From the NCBI GenBank assembly GCA_039889245.1, contig JAZGVH010000002.1:4650001-4714000 (forward strand): DNA of 64,000 nucleotides. The letters are read 5' to 3'. This DNA comes from Dermatophilaceae bacterium Soc4.6 (lineage in GTDB: Bacteria > Actinomycetota > Actinomycetes > Actinomycetales > Dermatophilaceae). The translations under genes and the position numbers were made by a program. A model generated the notes under the pieces. It had not been told where the DNA came from and ran no database searches. It saw only the letters and a program-made list of their open reading frames with translations. Within the stretch, counting starts at the first letter, position 1; the number at the start of each line of letters is the position of its first letter. Below are positions 36,475 to 44,715 of this stretch, piece after piece.

Positions 36475-37589
36475 TCAACGGTGCGAATTCAGACCTGTCA
36501 CTGACCTCGGACGAGCGTTCAGCGTTAAGCGCTGGCTGGAACTTGGCTGATGCCCATGCCCGCCAAGAAATGTCCCCATCGGAGATTCGTAGTATCCGAG
36601 AGCGAATGGGGGAGATGTTTGTTCTAGCGAGTCAGGCTGACTATGCCTTGCTGGAGCAGGAGAGTTCGGCAGCGTTCTTACTGTCCATGGGCCAGAACCC
36701 CGGAAAATCTCGCCGCATAGCCGTGTACTCGTCCTCAGTCGCCTCTATGATTGTGGCTCGCATGTTGAGGAATCGAGGCGCGAGTGTTCGGCTCACCTGC
36801 CCCACGTTTGATAATGTCTATGCTTTATTAGTGGGCGAGGGATTAGATGTCAAACCGCGAATTGGACTCGCTGAACTTGAGGTCACCTCAGACGCGGACG
36901 CAATATTCGAAGTCACGCCAAACAACCCCACCGGCCAGTTTTTGGATCCTACTGAGCTTTCCAAACTGGCCCGAAGGTGCGCAGACGCAGGACAGGTTTT
37001 GATCCTCGACCAAAGCTTCAAGGGACAGGTTGAGGAGGCCTGTTTTGACCATTATGGGCTTTTAGACTCGTCTGGCGTGAGCTACGTGGTTATAGAGGAC
37101 ACCGGCAAGCTGTGGCCCACGCTAGATCTCAAGGTGGCATTCTTGGTCTGCAGCGGCGACCTCCTTCAAGAGGTTGAGCTTATAGTAGACGATGTTCTTC
37201 TGAACGTATCGCCTTTCTTGTTGCAGCTCGTGCTCGAATACTCGCGGTATAGCATTGCAGATAATTTCGCATCTATACGTGGCCTGATTCGAGAGAATCG
37301 CCAAATTCTCCGTGCGTGCCTTAAGGACGTTGTCCAAGTGGCGGTCGCTTATCCTGAATCGACGATTGGTGTTGAAGTGCTCGATCTTAATGTGGGGACA
37401 TCGCATGAACATTTGGCGATGCTCGACCGCTCGGGTATTGCTGCCCTAGATACAAGGAAATTCTATTGGTCGTCTGAAGCAGCTGCACCCTCGCAGATTC
37501 GACTCGCGTTGTGCCGGGAGCCGGATCTCTTCCGGGCGGCACGAGATCGTCTGGTCGACTTGTGGACGGTGGCTGGAGTACCTCAGTGA
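36471..37589 (+). CDS. PLP-dependent aminotransferase, class I/II
   Basis: 372 residues, ATGA overlap with the NACHT-FGE gene. Fold type I signatures: FEVTPNNPTGQFLDPTELSK (about 144-163), VLILDQSFKGQVEE with the cofactor-binding Asp, and VIEDTGKLWPTLDLKVAF, where the Lys (about 212) should form the Schiff base. Resembles histidinol-phosphate or aspartate aminotransferase-like enzymes, but the N-terminal 80 residues are unusual and lack the familiar substrate loop. The amino donor and acceptor are unknown. GTGA overlap with the downstream oxidase. Confidence 0.85.
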   Translation: MINGANSDLSLTSDERSALSAGWNLADAHARQEMSPSEIRSIRERMGEMFVLASQADYALLEQESSAAFLLSMGQNPGKSRRIAVYSSSVASMIVARMLRNRGASVRLTCPTFDNVYALLVGEGLDVKPRIGLAELEVTSDADAIFEVTPNNPTGQFLDPTELSKLARRCADAGQVLILDQSFKGQVEEACFDHYGLLDSSGVSYVVIEDTGKLWPTLDLKVAFLVCSGDLLQEVELIVDDVLLNVSPFLLQLVLEYSRYSIADNFASIRGLIRENRQILRACLKDVVQVAVAYPESTIGVEVLDLNVGTSHEHLAMLDRSGIAALDTRKFYWSSEAAAPSQIRLALCREPDLFRAARDRLVDLWTVAGVPQ

Positions 37590-38881
37590 CGTCGGTGGAT
37601 CATGGTGGACCGCTTTTTTACGCGGCCAACTCTGACGAGTTCCGATCCACGGTGAGTGTGTTCAACGGTCGGTCGGAGGTCCTCGGACGCTATGCGGCGT
37701 GGCCCTCGACGCCGCAGGAGTTGCAGGGTTGCGTTGACAGAGCCCGGAAATCGGGGATGTCCGTGTCCATCCGTGGTGGCGGTCACGGAATAGCGGGGCG
37801 GGCGCTTTCGGGGGATTTGATAATTGATATGCGTAAGTTTCGGAATATGACGGATTCCGGCGAGACGGTGAAGGTAGGCGCTGGCTGTACCTGGGCGGAG
37901 CTTGACCATTTTGGTGCGTCTCGGGGATGGGTGGTTCCAGGGGGAACCGTATCAACGACCGGCGTGGCAGGCCTGGCATTGGGTGGGGGCGTCGGATGGT
38001 TGCTGCCCACCTACGGCCTTACGTGCGACAGCTTAGTAGGCCTGAAAGGAGTGACAGGCCTGGCTGAGGACGCTCGAATCGACGATGCCTACGACGCTGT
38101 AGCGATGAAGCTTGCGCGTGGGTTTGGGCATGGCTGGCTGGCCATCCATGAGTTCGAGTTCGTGCATCACCCCCTTCCGACACGAATTGAATTTGGTTCC
38201 ATTGAATATCGCGAGGAGGACGCTTACGATGTCCTGCATGCGCTGTCGACAGCGTCTGGCGCTTGTCCCGACAGTATCAATTGGAGTCCAGCCCTGATAC
38301 GGCGTTCCGATCGAAGCTTCGTATCTGTCGACGGTATGTCGTTTGGTTCGATTTCGTTCGGGGACTGGATTCGGTCAGTGTGTCCTGTGACGCCATCCTC
38401 TACATCGTTCAGAACGGGGTCCTACTGCGATCTTCAGCGAATGCTGGACAACCCCGCTCGCTGGGGGCAGCGGTCGGCTTGGCGGTCACTGTTTGTTCGG
38501 AACCTTCCGGATGAGGCGATCGCTGAGTTGGTGCGGGTGTTCGAGCAATCAAAGGTTGAGACCCTGCAGATCTTTGTCGAGCGTATGACTGGAGTGGTAA
38601 AAGGTCCGCGCTTCCCTAGTGATTTTGCGCTTAGAGATGCAAACTTCGACATCCTAATGGCGGCTAGTTGGAGCGATCCTGGTGCGGATCGAGCATCAGT
38701 CGAGTGGCTTGATGATGCTAAAGAAGCAATTCTTTCGAAGTTGGCTGAATCGGCGTTTTCAGCGACCTACTCAAATTATGCCGCGAAGACCGAGCGGGTG
38801 ATACCTTCAGGTGTTCGAGCGTCCCTTGACAGAGTAATTGAGCGGTACGATCCGGATCGGTTGTTCAAGTCATGCTATTAA
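37586..38881 (+). CDS. FAD-linked oxidase, BBE/PCMH-like, with shortened FAD-binding region
   Basis: 431 residues from the coupled GTG 37586. The PCMH FAD-binding core is clear: SVSIRGGGHGIAGRALSGDL, where the His is the usual covalent flavin attachment, then VKVGAGCTWAELDHFGASRG and VVPGGTVSTTGVAGLALGGG. After LTCDSLVGLKGVTG the usual DGR...DLFWALRGGGGNFG stretch is absent or drastically shortened; the chain passes through GLAEDARIDDAYDAVAMKL to FGHGWLAIHEFEF. The C-terminus ends with a BBE-like YDPDRLFKSCY. It would oxidise a small organic substrate with O2. Low-GC member of the same operon. Confidence 0.82.
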   Translation: MTSVDHGGPLFYAANSDEFRSTVSVFNGRSEVLGRYAAWPSTPQELQGCVDRARKSGMSVSIRGGGHGIAGRALSGDLIIDMRKFRNMTDSGETVKVGAGCTWAELDHFGASRGWVVPGGTVSTTGVAGLALGGGVGWLLPTYGLTCDSLVGLKGVTGLAEDARIDDAYDAVAMKLARGFGHGWLAIHEFEFVHHPLPTRIEFGSIEYREEDAYDVLHALSTASGACPDSINWSPALIRRSDRSFVSVDGMSFGSISFGDWIRSVCPVTPSSTSFRTGSYCDLQRMLDNPARWGQRSAWRSLFVRNLPDEAIAELVRVFEQSKVETLQIFVERMTGVVKGPRFPSDFALRDANFDILMAASWSDPGADRASVEWLDDAKEAILSKLAESAFSATYSNYAAKTERVIPSGVRASLDRVIERYDPDRLFKSCY

Positions 38882-38906
38882 TGGCAGAACGACTTTCCGC
38901 AAAACG

Positions 38907-39506
38907 ATGATCGATGCGCGGTTTGTATTTCTTGGAGCAGCGATTAGTCTGTTCGGGAGCTCCATATATGCGCGTCGCACACTTCGTGGACTAACGAAGC
39001 CTAACCGTGTAACGTGGCTCCTATGGTTTCTTGTGCCAATCATTATCGCGGGCGTGCAGCTAGCTAACGGTGTCGGCTTCTCAGTCGTGATGACACTATC
39101 GGTCGCAGCTGGCCCCCTGTTGATCTTTACGGTCTCACTTGTAAACGATAGTGCTTACTGGCATGTTGGCCGATTTGATTTCGCGTGCGGGGCTGCAGCT
39201 ATCGGTGCGCTTGCTTTGTGGACTCAATCGCACGACCCTGTTGTTGTTGTTTGCCTCGCCATCGCCGCGGACCTCGCAGCTGGTATACCGACTCTTTTAA
39301 AGGCGTTTAGGTTTCCGGAGACAGAAAGTCCAGAAGCTTACTTCTGTGGATTTATCAACGGCTCGATTACCATATTATCGCTCCAACGATGGGATTGGAT
39401 CAGTGTCCTGTTCCCTGGCTATATCCTTCTGCTGACCGCCACATTATTTTGCCTTATCCATTTCAGCTTGGGCAGACGAATATTGGGCGGGGCGCCCTTG
39501 GGCTAG
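38907..39506 (+). CDS. polytopic membrane protein, unknown
   Basis: 199 residues from ATG 38907; the reading frame continues upstream into the oxidase gene, so the start is a choice. About six hydrophobic segments: FVFLGAAISLFGSSIYA, VTWLLWFLVPIIIAGVQL, VVMTLSVAAGPLLIFTVSL, FACGAAAIGALALW, VVVVCLAIAADLAAGIPTLL and VLFPGYILLLTATLFCLIHF. Pattern recalls PQ-loop or small transporter-like proteins (TKPNRVTWLLWF) but I cannot assign it. Last gene of the low-GC operon; may export or sense the product of the enzymes. Confidence 0.7.
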   Translation: MIDARFVFLGAAISLFGSSIYARRTLRGLTKPNRVTWLLWFLVPIIIAGVQLANGVGFSVVMTLSVAAGPLLIFTVSLVNDSAYWHVGRFDFACGAAAIGALALWTQSHDPVVVVCLAIAADLAAGIPTLLKAFRFPETESPEAYFCGFINGSITILSLQRWDWISVLFPGYILLLTATLFCLIHFSLGRRILGGAPLG

Positions 39507-39608
39507 TAGTAGCGACCTTAGACGCAGCGAGAGCTTGCGGGTGCGCAACTTTGTTTGCCGCAGGAGGTGAGAGGTCTCCTCCGGCTGCCTCAGCTCATTG
39601 CAGTTCAG

Positions 39609-40715
39609 CTAATTGGCGCCCTCGGCAATACGGGAGAGGGCGGCAGCGATCTGGGCGTCCCTGCCCTGGGCCGCGTGCTGGTAGCGCAAGGCGGCTTGTG
39701 GGGTGGAGTGCCCGAGACGGTTCATTAGCTCGGCGAGGGTTGCCCCCGTCTGGGCGGCGAGCACGGCTCCCGTGTGACGGAGGTCGTGCCAGCGCAGGTC
39801 GGGCCGTCCGGCAGCTTCGCGGGCTCGGTAGAACACGCGGTAGAGCGTGGAGGGGGCCAGTGTGCTCGTCCCGTCGGCCGCTGGGAACAGCAGTCCATCG
39901 CGCCCGATCGTGCTGCTCGAGAGGTGCTCTCGCACGAGTGGCATGAGGTGAGGTGGGATGGCGACGTCGCGGATCCCTGCGGCGCTCTTGGGAGTTCCCA
40001 CGATGACTTTGCCCTCGGCTCGGACCGCCCCCCGGCGGACGTGGATGAGGCCAGAGGTCAGGTCGAGGTCTCGTCGCCTCAGCTCCACCAGTTCGCCGAA
40101 GCGCAGGGCACACCAGGAGGCGAGCAACGTCATGAGCCGGTAGCGCGGGGGCATCTCGCGGACGATGTCTTCGAGCTCGGCGAGGGTGGCTGGTTTGATG
40201 GTCTTGACCCGCTTGGCGGCGCCCGCCCCGGTAATGTGGCAGGGGTTCGCCACCATCTCCTCGTCCTGCACTGCGGTGGCCAGGATGGCCCGGAGCAGCG
40301 AGTACGAGTGGGCGCGCAGGGTGGGTTTGGTCTCGTCGAGGCTGGCGTGCCAGCGGCGGACCATCGCGGGAGTGATGTCCCGGAGCGGTGTGTCGTCCAG
40401 GGGCGCGAGTTGGTAGCGCAGGAGGGACCCGTAGTGCTGCCGGGTACGAGGCTTGAGGTCGCGGTCGGCGAGCCAGGTCTTGGCGTAGGCGCCGAAGGTC
40501 AGCGGTCCCCGGATCCGCGCTTCGCGGTCACGTGGGGGAGTCCATGAGCCGGCAACGATGAGACGTCGTTCGTCGGTCAGCCACGCCTCGGCGTCCATCC
40601 GAGTCTCGAACGTGTGCGGCGCGTTGTGAAGCGAGGTGTCCGGTCCGGTGTAGCGCGCCCGGTAGCGCTTGCTCGGCAGCTTGGTCATCTGTCCGAAGGC
40701 CCGCTTCTGCGCCAC
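39609..40715 (-). CDS. tyrosine recombinase / phage-type integrase
   Basis: 368 residues. GTG 40715 is chosen because GGAAGG lies 6 bases upstream on the minus strand and AQKRAFGQMTKLPSKRYRAR then aligns with typical integrase N-termini (an ATG at 40688 is less likely). An arm-binding region (PHTFETRMDAEAWLTDERR), then the SAM-like core-binding domain (KTWLADRDLKPRTRQHYGS). Catalytic residues in order: Arg in WCALRFGELVELR, Lys in TPKSAAG, HDLRHTGAVLAAQTG (His-x-x-Arg), LGHSTPQAALRYQHAA (His and Tyr). It faces into the island at its right border and is probably the enzyme that integrated it. Confidence 0.92.
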   Translation of the reverse strand: MAQKRAFGQMTKLPSKRYRARYTGPDTSLHNAPHTFETRMDAEAWLTDERRLIVAGSWTPPRDREARIRGPLTFGAYAKTWLADRDLKPRTRQHYGSLLRYQLAPLDDTPLRDITPAMVRRWHASLDETKPTLRAHSYSLLRAILATAVQDEEMVANPCHITGAGAAKRVKTIKPATLAELEDIVREMPPRYRLMTLLASWCALRFGELVELRRRDLDLTSGLIHVRRGAVRAEGKVIVGTPKSAAGIRDVAIPPHLMPLVREHLSSSTIGRDGLLFPAADGTSTLAPSTLYRVFYRAREAAGRPDLRWHDLRHTGAVLAAQTGATLAELMNRLGHSTPQAALRYQHAAQGRDAQIAAALSRIAEGAN

Positions 40716-40742
40716 TATCGTCCTTCCCACATCCGCGTTTTC

Positions 40743-40765
40743 GTGTCGGATACGTGTCGGATGAG
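40743..40765 (+). repeat. candidate recombinase-site repeat, copy 1
   Basis: A tandem GTGTCGGAT motif lying 28 bp upstream of the integrase start. A copy with only two substitutions (GTGTCCGAT tandem) is at 40967-40989, and a third similar one with a one-base insertion lies at 1195-1221. Position beside the integrase suggests arm or core binding sites, or a chromosome/element junction. Confidence 0.5.
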
Positions 40766-40915
40766 AGTGTAAACGGGTCCACGTGTGACCACTAGTGTCC
40801 TGGGCTACTGGTTCTTATACCAGCAGGTCAGCGGCCTGCGCAGGAGGTCGTCGGCCAGGTTCCGGATAGGGGCTGAAACCTGTTTCAAACCCAGTATCGC
40901 CCACCAGCACGAAAC

Positions 40916-40949
40916 GGCCCCTGACCTGCGGAAACGCAGAGCAGGGGCC
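40916..40949 (+). terminator. hairpin with GAAA tetraloop
   Basis: GGCCCCTG...CTGCG, GAAA, CGCAG...CAGGGGCC forms a 15-position stem with two central mismatches, followed by TTCGTCGT. Looks like an intrinsic terminator between the integrase region and the chromosome side. Confidence 0.6.
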
Positions 40950-40966
40950 TTCGTCGTAACCGCCAC

Positions 40967-40989
40967 GTGTCCGATACGTGTCCGATGAG
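40967..40989 (+). repeat. candidate recombinase-site repeat, copy 2
   Basis: A tandem GTGTCCGAT motif, 21 of 23 positions the same as 40743-40765 and in direct orientation, 200 bp away. Just before the AGGAG of the small gene at 41016. Confidence 0.5.
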
Positions 40990-41015
40990 GGACGCTCTCC
41001 TCTGGAGGAGCAGCC

Positions 41016-41267
41016 ATGTCCAGCACGACCAACCTGCACGACGACCAGCGACCCACTCGGCTCGAGTTCGCGAGATCCGACCTCGGAGACCGCATCGTCG
41101 GCCTCGCGGAGCGGCTGAGGATGCTCGGCGGGCGCGTCTCCGGCGTCCGCCCGCAGACCGACCTCGAGGCCATGTTCCGCAACTACGAGTGGGGTTACAA
41201 GATGGGGCGCGACAAGGCCCTCACCGACGTCGTCCGGATCACGACCAGGCCGGAGGCGCAGCGATAA
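41016..41267 (+). CDS. hypothetical small protein
   Basis: 83 residues, ATG with a good GGAGGAG site. Charged, helical (RIVGLAERLRMLGGRVSGVR, EAMFRNYEWGYKMGRDKALT). No known family. First gene on the chromosomal side of the integrase. Confidence 0.6.
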   Translation: MSSTTNLHDDQRPTRLEFARSDLGDRIVGLAERLRMLGGRVSGVRPQTDLEAMFRNYEWGYKMGRDKALTDVVRITTRPEAQR

Positions 41268-41571
41268 CACCGCGACCGCGCAGGCCGTCCAGCACGAGCC
41301 GTGGTGCACCGACCACGTCGCCCTCCCGGCCTTCCCTGGGGATGGCCTCAATGAGCTCGGCTGGTGTCACCGGACCTTCTGGAGCGGCGAGCGGAACAGG
41401 GACGGCTAGCCGGCGGTCACCCTTGAGGGTCAACGGCTCCCTGGGGCCCGTCGTTGAGGTCTACGCCGGGGGCGACGTGTTCCTCACGCCGGCGCAGGCG
41501 CGGGCGATGGCTGGGACTGCTGCGAGCCGCGGAGGTACTCGAGGGGACCGTGTGAGCGTTCGGCAGACGGA
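41268..41571. other. intergenic, no gene supported
   Basis: About 300 bp with short frames but no ribosome site or homology. It leads into the strong hairpin at 41572. Confidence 0.35.
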
Positions 41572-41608
41572 ACAACACCCCCGCTCGAGGTGCGAGCGGG
41601 GGTGTTGT
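41572..41608. terminator. strong bidirectional hairpin terminator
   Basis: ACAACACCCCCGCTCG pairs perfectly with its complement over a 5-base loop (16-bp stem), 17 bp past the stop of the minus-strand gene at 41625. Ends that gene and insulates the opposite strand. Confidence 0.85.
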
Positions 41609-41624
41609 CGTGTGTGTCGCCTCA

Positions 41625-42443
41625 TCATGTATCCGGCGAGGTGGCGCGGAGTGAGTAGATGCGCTGAGCCTCGAGCACGAGGGCGAGCGCGCCATCTGTG
41701 ATCGTCGCAACCGTGCTCGCGTCCGAGGTGATTCTGACGTTGTGTACACCCTCGGCCACCTGCTCTAGCCGATGCATCCCCAGCATTGAGTGCGTCGCCC
41801 ACTGTTTCCCGTGAGCGAGCCCACTACATATCCGCCACATGAACACGGCTTCTTCGCCGCCGAACACCGTCGCGTCGCCGCCAGCGGACACCTTGGCTGC
41901 GTACCCCTTGGATCGTGGCCCGATTCTCATCGGGTCCAGCCCGGGTCGGCGTCCGGCGATCTCGCGCAGCCGAGCGAGCCTCGCTAGCATCCACGGCTCG
42001 GTGGGGGTGCCCAGAAGCTTGTCTACGGCCTCCCGGTCGAGGTCATCCTCACGGACCAGCATGAGGCGGCGCAAGACTCGCTCGTTGCGTTGCGCCGGAC
42101 CGAGCAAATAGGCGGCGACGGCGGCGCTCTCGATAGCGGACCTCAGCAGCGTGAACGGCGCCCATGCATGCAGCGAGTCGGCACCGAGGATCGCGGCTCG
42201 CAGGCAGTGCAGGTGGTCTACCGCGACCCCAAGGGAGTGCCGGGCCATGTGGGAGGTCTGGAACGGTGCGGTAGCCGTGTCATCGCCCGCCAGTGTGGAG
42301 CGGGGCTGCACGTCCATCGAGGCGGGCGCGGTCTGCCACTGGTTGACGAGGACGAACGCCTGTTCTAGCTGTTCGATGCCGCGACGGTGCTCGTCTGCCG
42401 AATCTTCCCTGTCCCCCGACCAACCCATCCGCTGACCGTACAT
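41625..42443 (-). CDS. hypothetical protein, helical (HEPN-like?)
   Basis: About 272 residues from ATG 42443. Helical with a recognisable HLHCLRAAILGADSLHAWAP, FTLLRSAIESAAVAAYLLGP segment, of the kind seen in DUF5677/HEPN-like bacterial proteins (R-x-x-x-E helix). No catalytic signature beyond that. Single gene with its own terminator. A perfect hairpin lies immediately upstream of its start. Function unknown. Confidence 0.6.
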   Translation of the reverse strand: MYGQRMGWSGDREDSADEHRRGIEQLEQAFVLVNQWQTAPASMDVQPRSTLAGDDTATAPFQTSHMARHSLGVAVDHLHCLRAAILGADSLHAWAPFTLLRSAIESAAVAAYLLGPAQRNERVLRRLMLVREDDLDREAVDKLLGTPTEPWMLARLARLREIAGRRPGLDPMRIGPRSKGYAAKVSAGGDATVFGGEEAVFMWRICSGLAHGKQWATHSMLGMHRLEQVAEGVHNVRITSDASTVATITDGALALVLEAQRIYSLRATSPDT

Positions 42444-42453
42444 GTGCGGTAGC

Positions 42454-42493
42454 GGCGCCCACGACCTGCTGGGGGGATGAGGTCGTGGGCGCC
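42454..42493. repeat. 40-nt palindromic element, copy 1
   Basis: GGCGCCCACGACCT and AGGTCGTGGGCGCC pair over all 14 bases with a 12-base G-rich loop. A second element of identical size, with the same stem base (GGCGCCCA) and similar loop (GCTSGGGGGATR), is at 42884-42923. A weaker third resemblance lies at 43785-43830. Confidence 0.65.
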
Positions 42494-42883
42494 GAGGTCG
42501 GGGGTAGCGGCTTGTCCGGAAGCTCACCCGGCAGGGGGTGCAGCCCTACATTCAGGGCTGGACTGGAGGTGGGGTCACCCGGAAACGACACCCCCGGCGC
42601 CCACGGCGCGCGCTCTGTGTCTGCTTGCGCGGGAGGGGGTCAGGGGTGTCGTGCGTCGGCGAGTCGAGCGTGGGGTTTCGTCTCGTAACCGTAGGGTATG
42701 GGTATAACTAGGACCTTCGAGACGATTCGGCTATATCTGCCCGTGGGGGGCATGAGCAGCCGTAGGCGTGATCGAGGGGATAGGGGGGTCGGGCGCCACC
42801 GGCGCGGCACACCGTGGGGGTGTGTCGCCCGGGGCGCTCGTCAGTCTGGCTGCGAGTATGCGGCCCAGCGCTGGACCCGGAGT
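42494..42883. other. intergenic between the two palindromic elements
   Basis: About 390 bp without a supported gene. The only notable structure is the pair of hairpins flanking it. A short AT-richer patch (GTAGGGTATGGGTATAACTAGG, split by 42700-42715) could hold a promoter. Confidence 0.35.
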
Positions 42884-42923
42884 GGCGCCCATGACCCGCT
42901 CGGGGGATAGGGCCATGGGCGCC
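42884..42923. repeat. 40-nt palindromic element, copy 2
   Basis: GGCGCCCATGACCC and GGGCCATGGGCGCC pair with one mismatch over a 12-base loop. Lies about 43 bp upstream of the ion-channel gene. See copy 1. Confidence 0.65.
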
Positions 42924-42966
42924 GGGCCGAGCGTTACCCAGGCACCTGATGCCATAGGCTCCCGCC

Positions 42967-43746
42967 GTGGGGATGAGCGACGTGCAGGGACAGCACCCTT
43001 CCGGTGATGAGTCGCGGCGTCAGCGTTGGGAGGCCAGGGCGAACCGGCCCCTGACTCTCGCGGCCGTCCTGTTCCTGATCGCCTATGCCTGGCCGGTGCT
43101 CGAGCCGGATCTGTCCGGTCCGCTGGCGGCCGGCTGCCAGGTGGTGACCTGGGCGACGTGGGCGCTCTTCGTTGTTGACTACGTCGCCCGCTTCGTGCTG
43201 TCGAGCCGCCGTGTGGCGTTCGTTCGCAGCAACGTGCTGGACCTGGGTGCCGTCGCCCTGCCGCTGCTGCGCCCCTTGCGGCTCCTACGGTTGGTGGCGT
43301 TGCTGTCGGTGATGAACCGCTACGCGGGGGGTTCGCTGCGCGGCCGGGTCGCGGTCTACGTCGCGGGGTCGACGTCTCTGATCCTGTTCGTGGCGTCGCT
43401 TGCGGTGCTCGACGCTGAGCGGCAGGCCGAGGGCGCGAACATCACGACGTTCGGGGACGCGCTGTGGTGGTCGATGACCACGGTCACGACGGTCGGTTAC
43501 GGCGACCGGTTCCCGGTGACGACCGAGGGGCGGTTCATCGCTGGTGGGCTCATGCTCGCGGGGATCGCACTGCTGGGCATCGTCACAGCCTCTCTCGCCT
43601 CATGGCTCTTGGACAGGGTCCGTGAGGTCGAGGAGGAAAGCCAGGGCACCACACGCGCGGATATCGACGCGCTGACTGCGGAGGTACGTGCGCTCAGATC
43701 AGAGCTTGCACAGCGTGAGGTCCGTCTCAGCACGGAAGCCGACTGA
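42967..43746 (+). CDS. voltage-gated-type potassium channel
   Basis: 259 residues from GTG 42967 (ATG 42973 also possible). Several hydrophobic helices (LTLAAVLFLIAYAWPVL, VVTWATWALFVVDYVARFVL). An S4-like Arg-rich stretch (LLRPLRLLRLVALLSVMNRY), then the pore with selectivity filter WSMTTVTTVGYGDRFPVT (TVGYG) and a last helix (LMLAGIALLGIVTASLASWL). The C-terminus is a coiled-coil-like tail (ADIDALTAEVRALRSELAQR). Six-helix Kv-like architecture, normal length. Ordinary chromosomal gene. Confidence 0.93.
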   Translation: MGMSDVQGQHPSGDESRRQRWEARANRPLTLAAVLFLIAYAWPVLEPDLSGPLAAGCQVVTWATWALFVVDYVARFVLSSRRVAFVRSNVLDLGAVALPLLRPLRLLRLVALLSVMNRYAGGSLRGRVAVYVAGSTSLILFVASLAVLDAERQAEGANITTFGDALWWSMTTVTTVGYGDRFPVTTEGRFIAGGLMLAGIALLGIVTASLASWLLDRVREVEEESQGTTRADIDALTAEVRALRSELAQREVRLSTEAD

Positions 43747-43934
43747 CTCGCACGCCCGGCCAGGCCTGACCCTTCCCGACTGTCACCCACGACCCGCTCG
43801 AGGGGACGGCCCAGCTGGCGCGGGCCCGGGGCGGCGAGCAACTCGTCCTCGGGTCGGCTTGTGGATCAGCCAGACCGCTTGCTCACGCCCCGCGGTATTG
43901 GGCGAAGAGACCTCCGGTAGCATCGGAAATCGGT

Positions 43935-44549
43935 ATGATAGGGGCGAAACTGACTGAAATGGGGAACAATGACGACTCCTTGAGCAAGCGCGAGGCCAAG
44001 GCAGACAAGGCCGCCGAGAAGGCCAGAGCCAAGGCACAACGCAACTGGTTCTCGAGGCACAAGATCCTGACTGGGCTGGCAGTCCTGCTCATTCTCATCA
44101 TCGGCCGCGCCGCCACCACCGGCGGCGGGAGCGCGCCGACGACAGCGGCAACCCCGGCAGCGTCGGCCTCAGCCGCTCCATCAACTAAGGCCGCTGCAGC
44201 CAAGACTCCCGCAGCAACGCCAAAGCCCGCTGCTCCCGCGTTGACAGCTGGTCAGGGGAACGCTGTGAAGGCAGCCGAGAACTACCTCAACCTCACGGCC
44301 TTCTCTCGTGCGGGCCTGATCAAGCAGTTGTCCTCCTCGGCCGGCGACGGTTACTCGGTCCAAGACGCGACCTACGCGGCCGATCACGTGGAGGTCAACT
44401 GGAACGATCAGGCTGCCAAAGCCGCCAAAAACTACCTCGGCCTGACGTCCTTCTCACGGGCGGGCCTGATCAAGCAGCTAACGTCCTCGGCTGGCGACGG
44501 TTACACGCTCGACCAGGCGACGTACGGTGTGACCAAGGCGGGTCTCTAG
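43935..44549 (+). CDS. Ltp-family surface protein with two repeats
   Basis: 204 residues from ATG 43935 (ATG 43959 alternative). A lysine/alanine-rich N-terminus, a transmembrane helix (ILTGLAVLLILIIGRA, about 49-64), an Ala/Pro/Thr linker, then two copies of the Ltp domain (AENYLNLTAFSRAGLIKQLS and AKNYLGLTSFSRAGLIKQLT, each followed by SSAGDGY). Ltp (Pfam host cell surface-exposed lipoprotein) is known from phage TP-J34, where it blocks superinfecting phage DNA injection, and is widespread in actinobacteria. No lipobox is visible, so membrane-anchored rather than a lipoprotein. Confidence 0.85.
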   Translation: MIGAKLTEMGNNDDSLSKREAKADKAAEKARAKAQRNWFSRHKILTGLAVLLILIIGRAATTGGGSAPTTAATPAASASAAPSTKAAAAKTPAATPKPAAPALTAGQGNAVKAAENYLNLTAFSRAGLIKQLSSSAGDGYSVQDATYAADHVEVNWNDQAAKAAKNYLGLTSFSRAGLIKQLTSSAGDGYTLDQATYGVTKAGL

Positions 44550-44715
44550 GCGGCGCGTGCAAGATACGTGCAAGATTGTCGACTCCTCCTGTCAAGGGCC
44601 ATTGAGATCTGCCCAGAGGCGGTCGTGAGACCTGCCCGGTGACGGTCACGAGAACTGCCCGGTGGTGGCCATGGGATCTGCCCAGTGCTGGCCACCCTCG
44701 GCCTCAGGGGGTGGG

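Noticed and set aside
31074-39506. Ergothioneine biosynthesis (EgtB-like domain)
   Set aside because: The FGE domain is fused to a NACHT NTPase and no EgtD methyltransferase, EgtC or EgtE-type lyase is present.
40865-40912. tRNA gene at the integrase border
   Set aside because: A T-arm-like stretch (TTTCAAACCC ... CCACCA) is present, but I cannot fold a full cloverleaf with anticodon arm around it.
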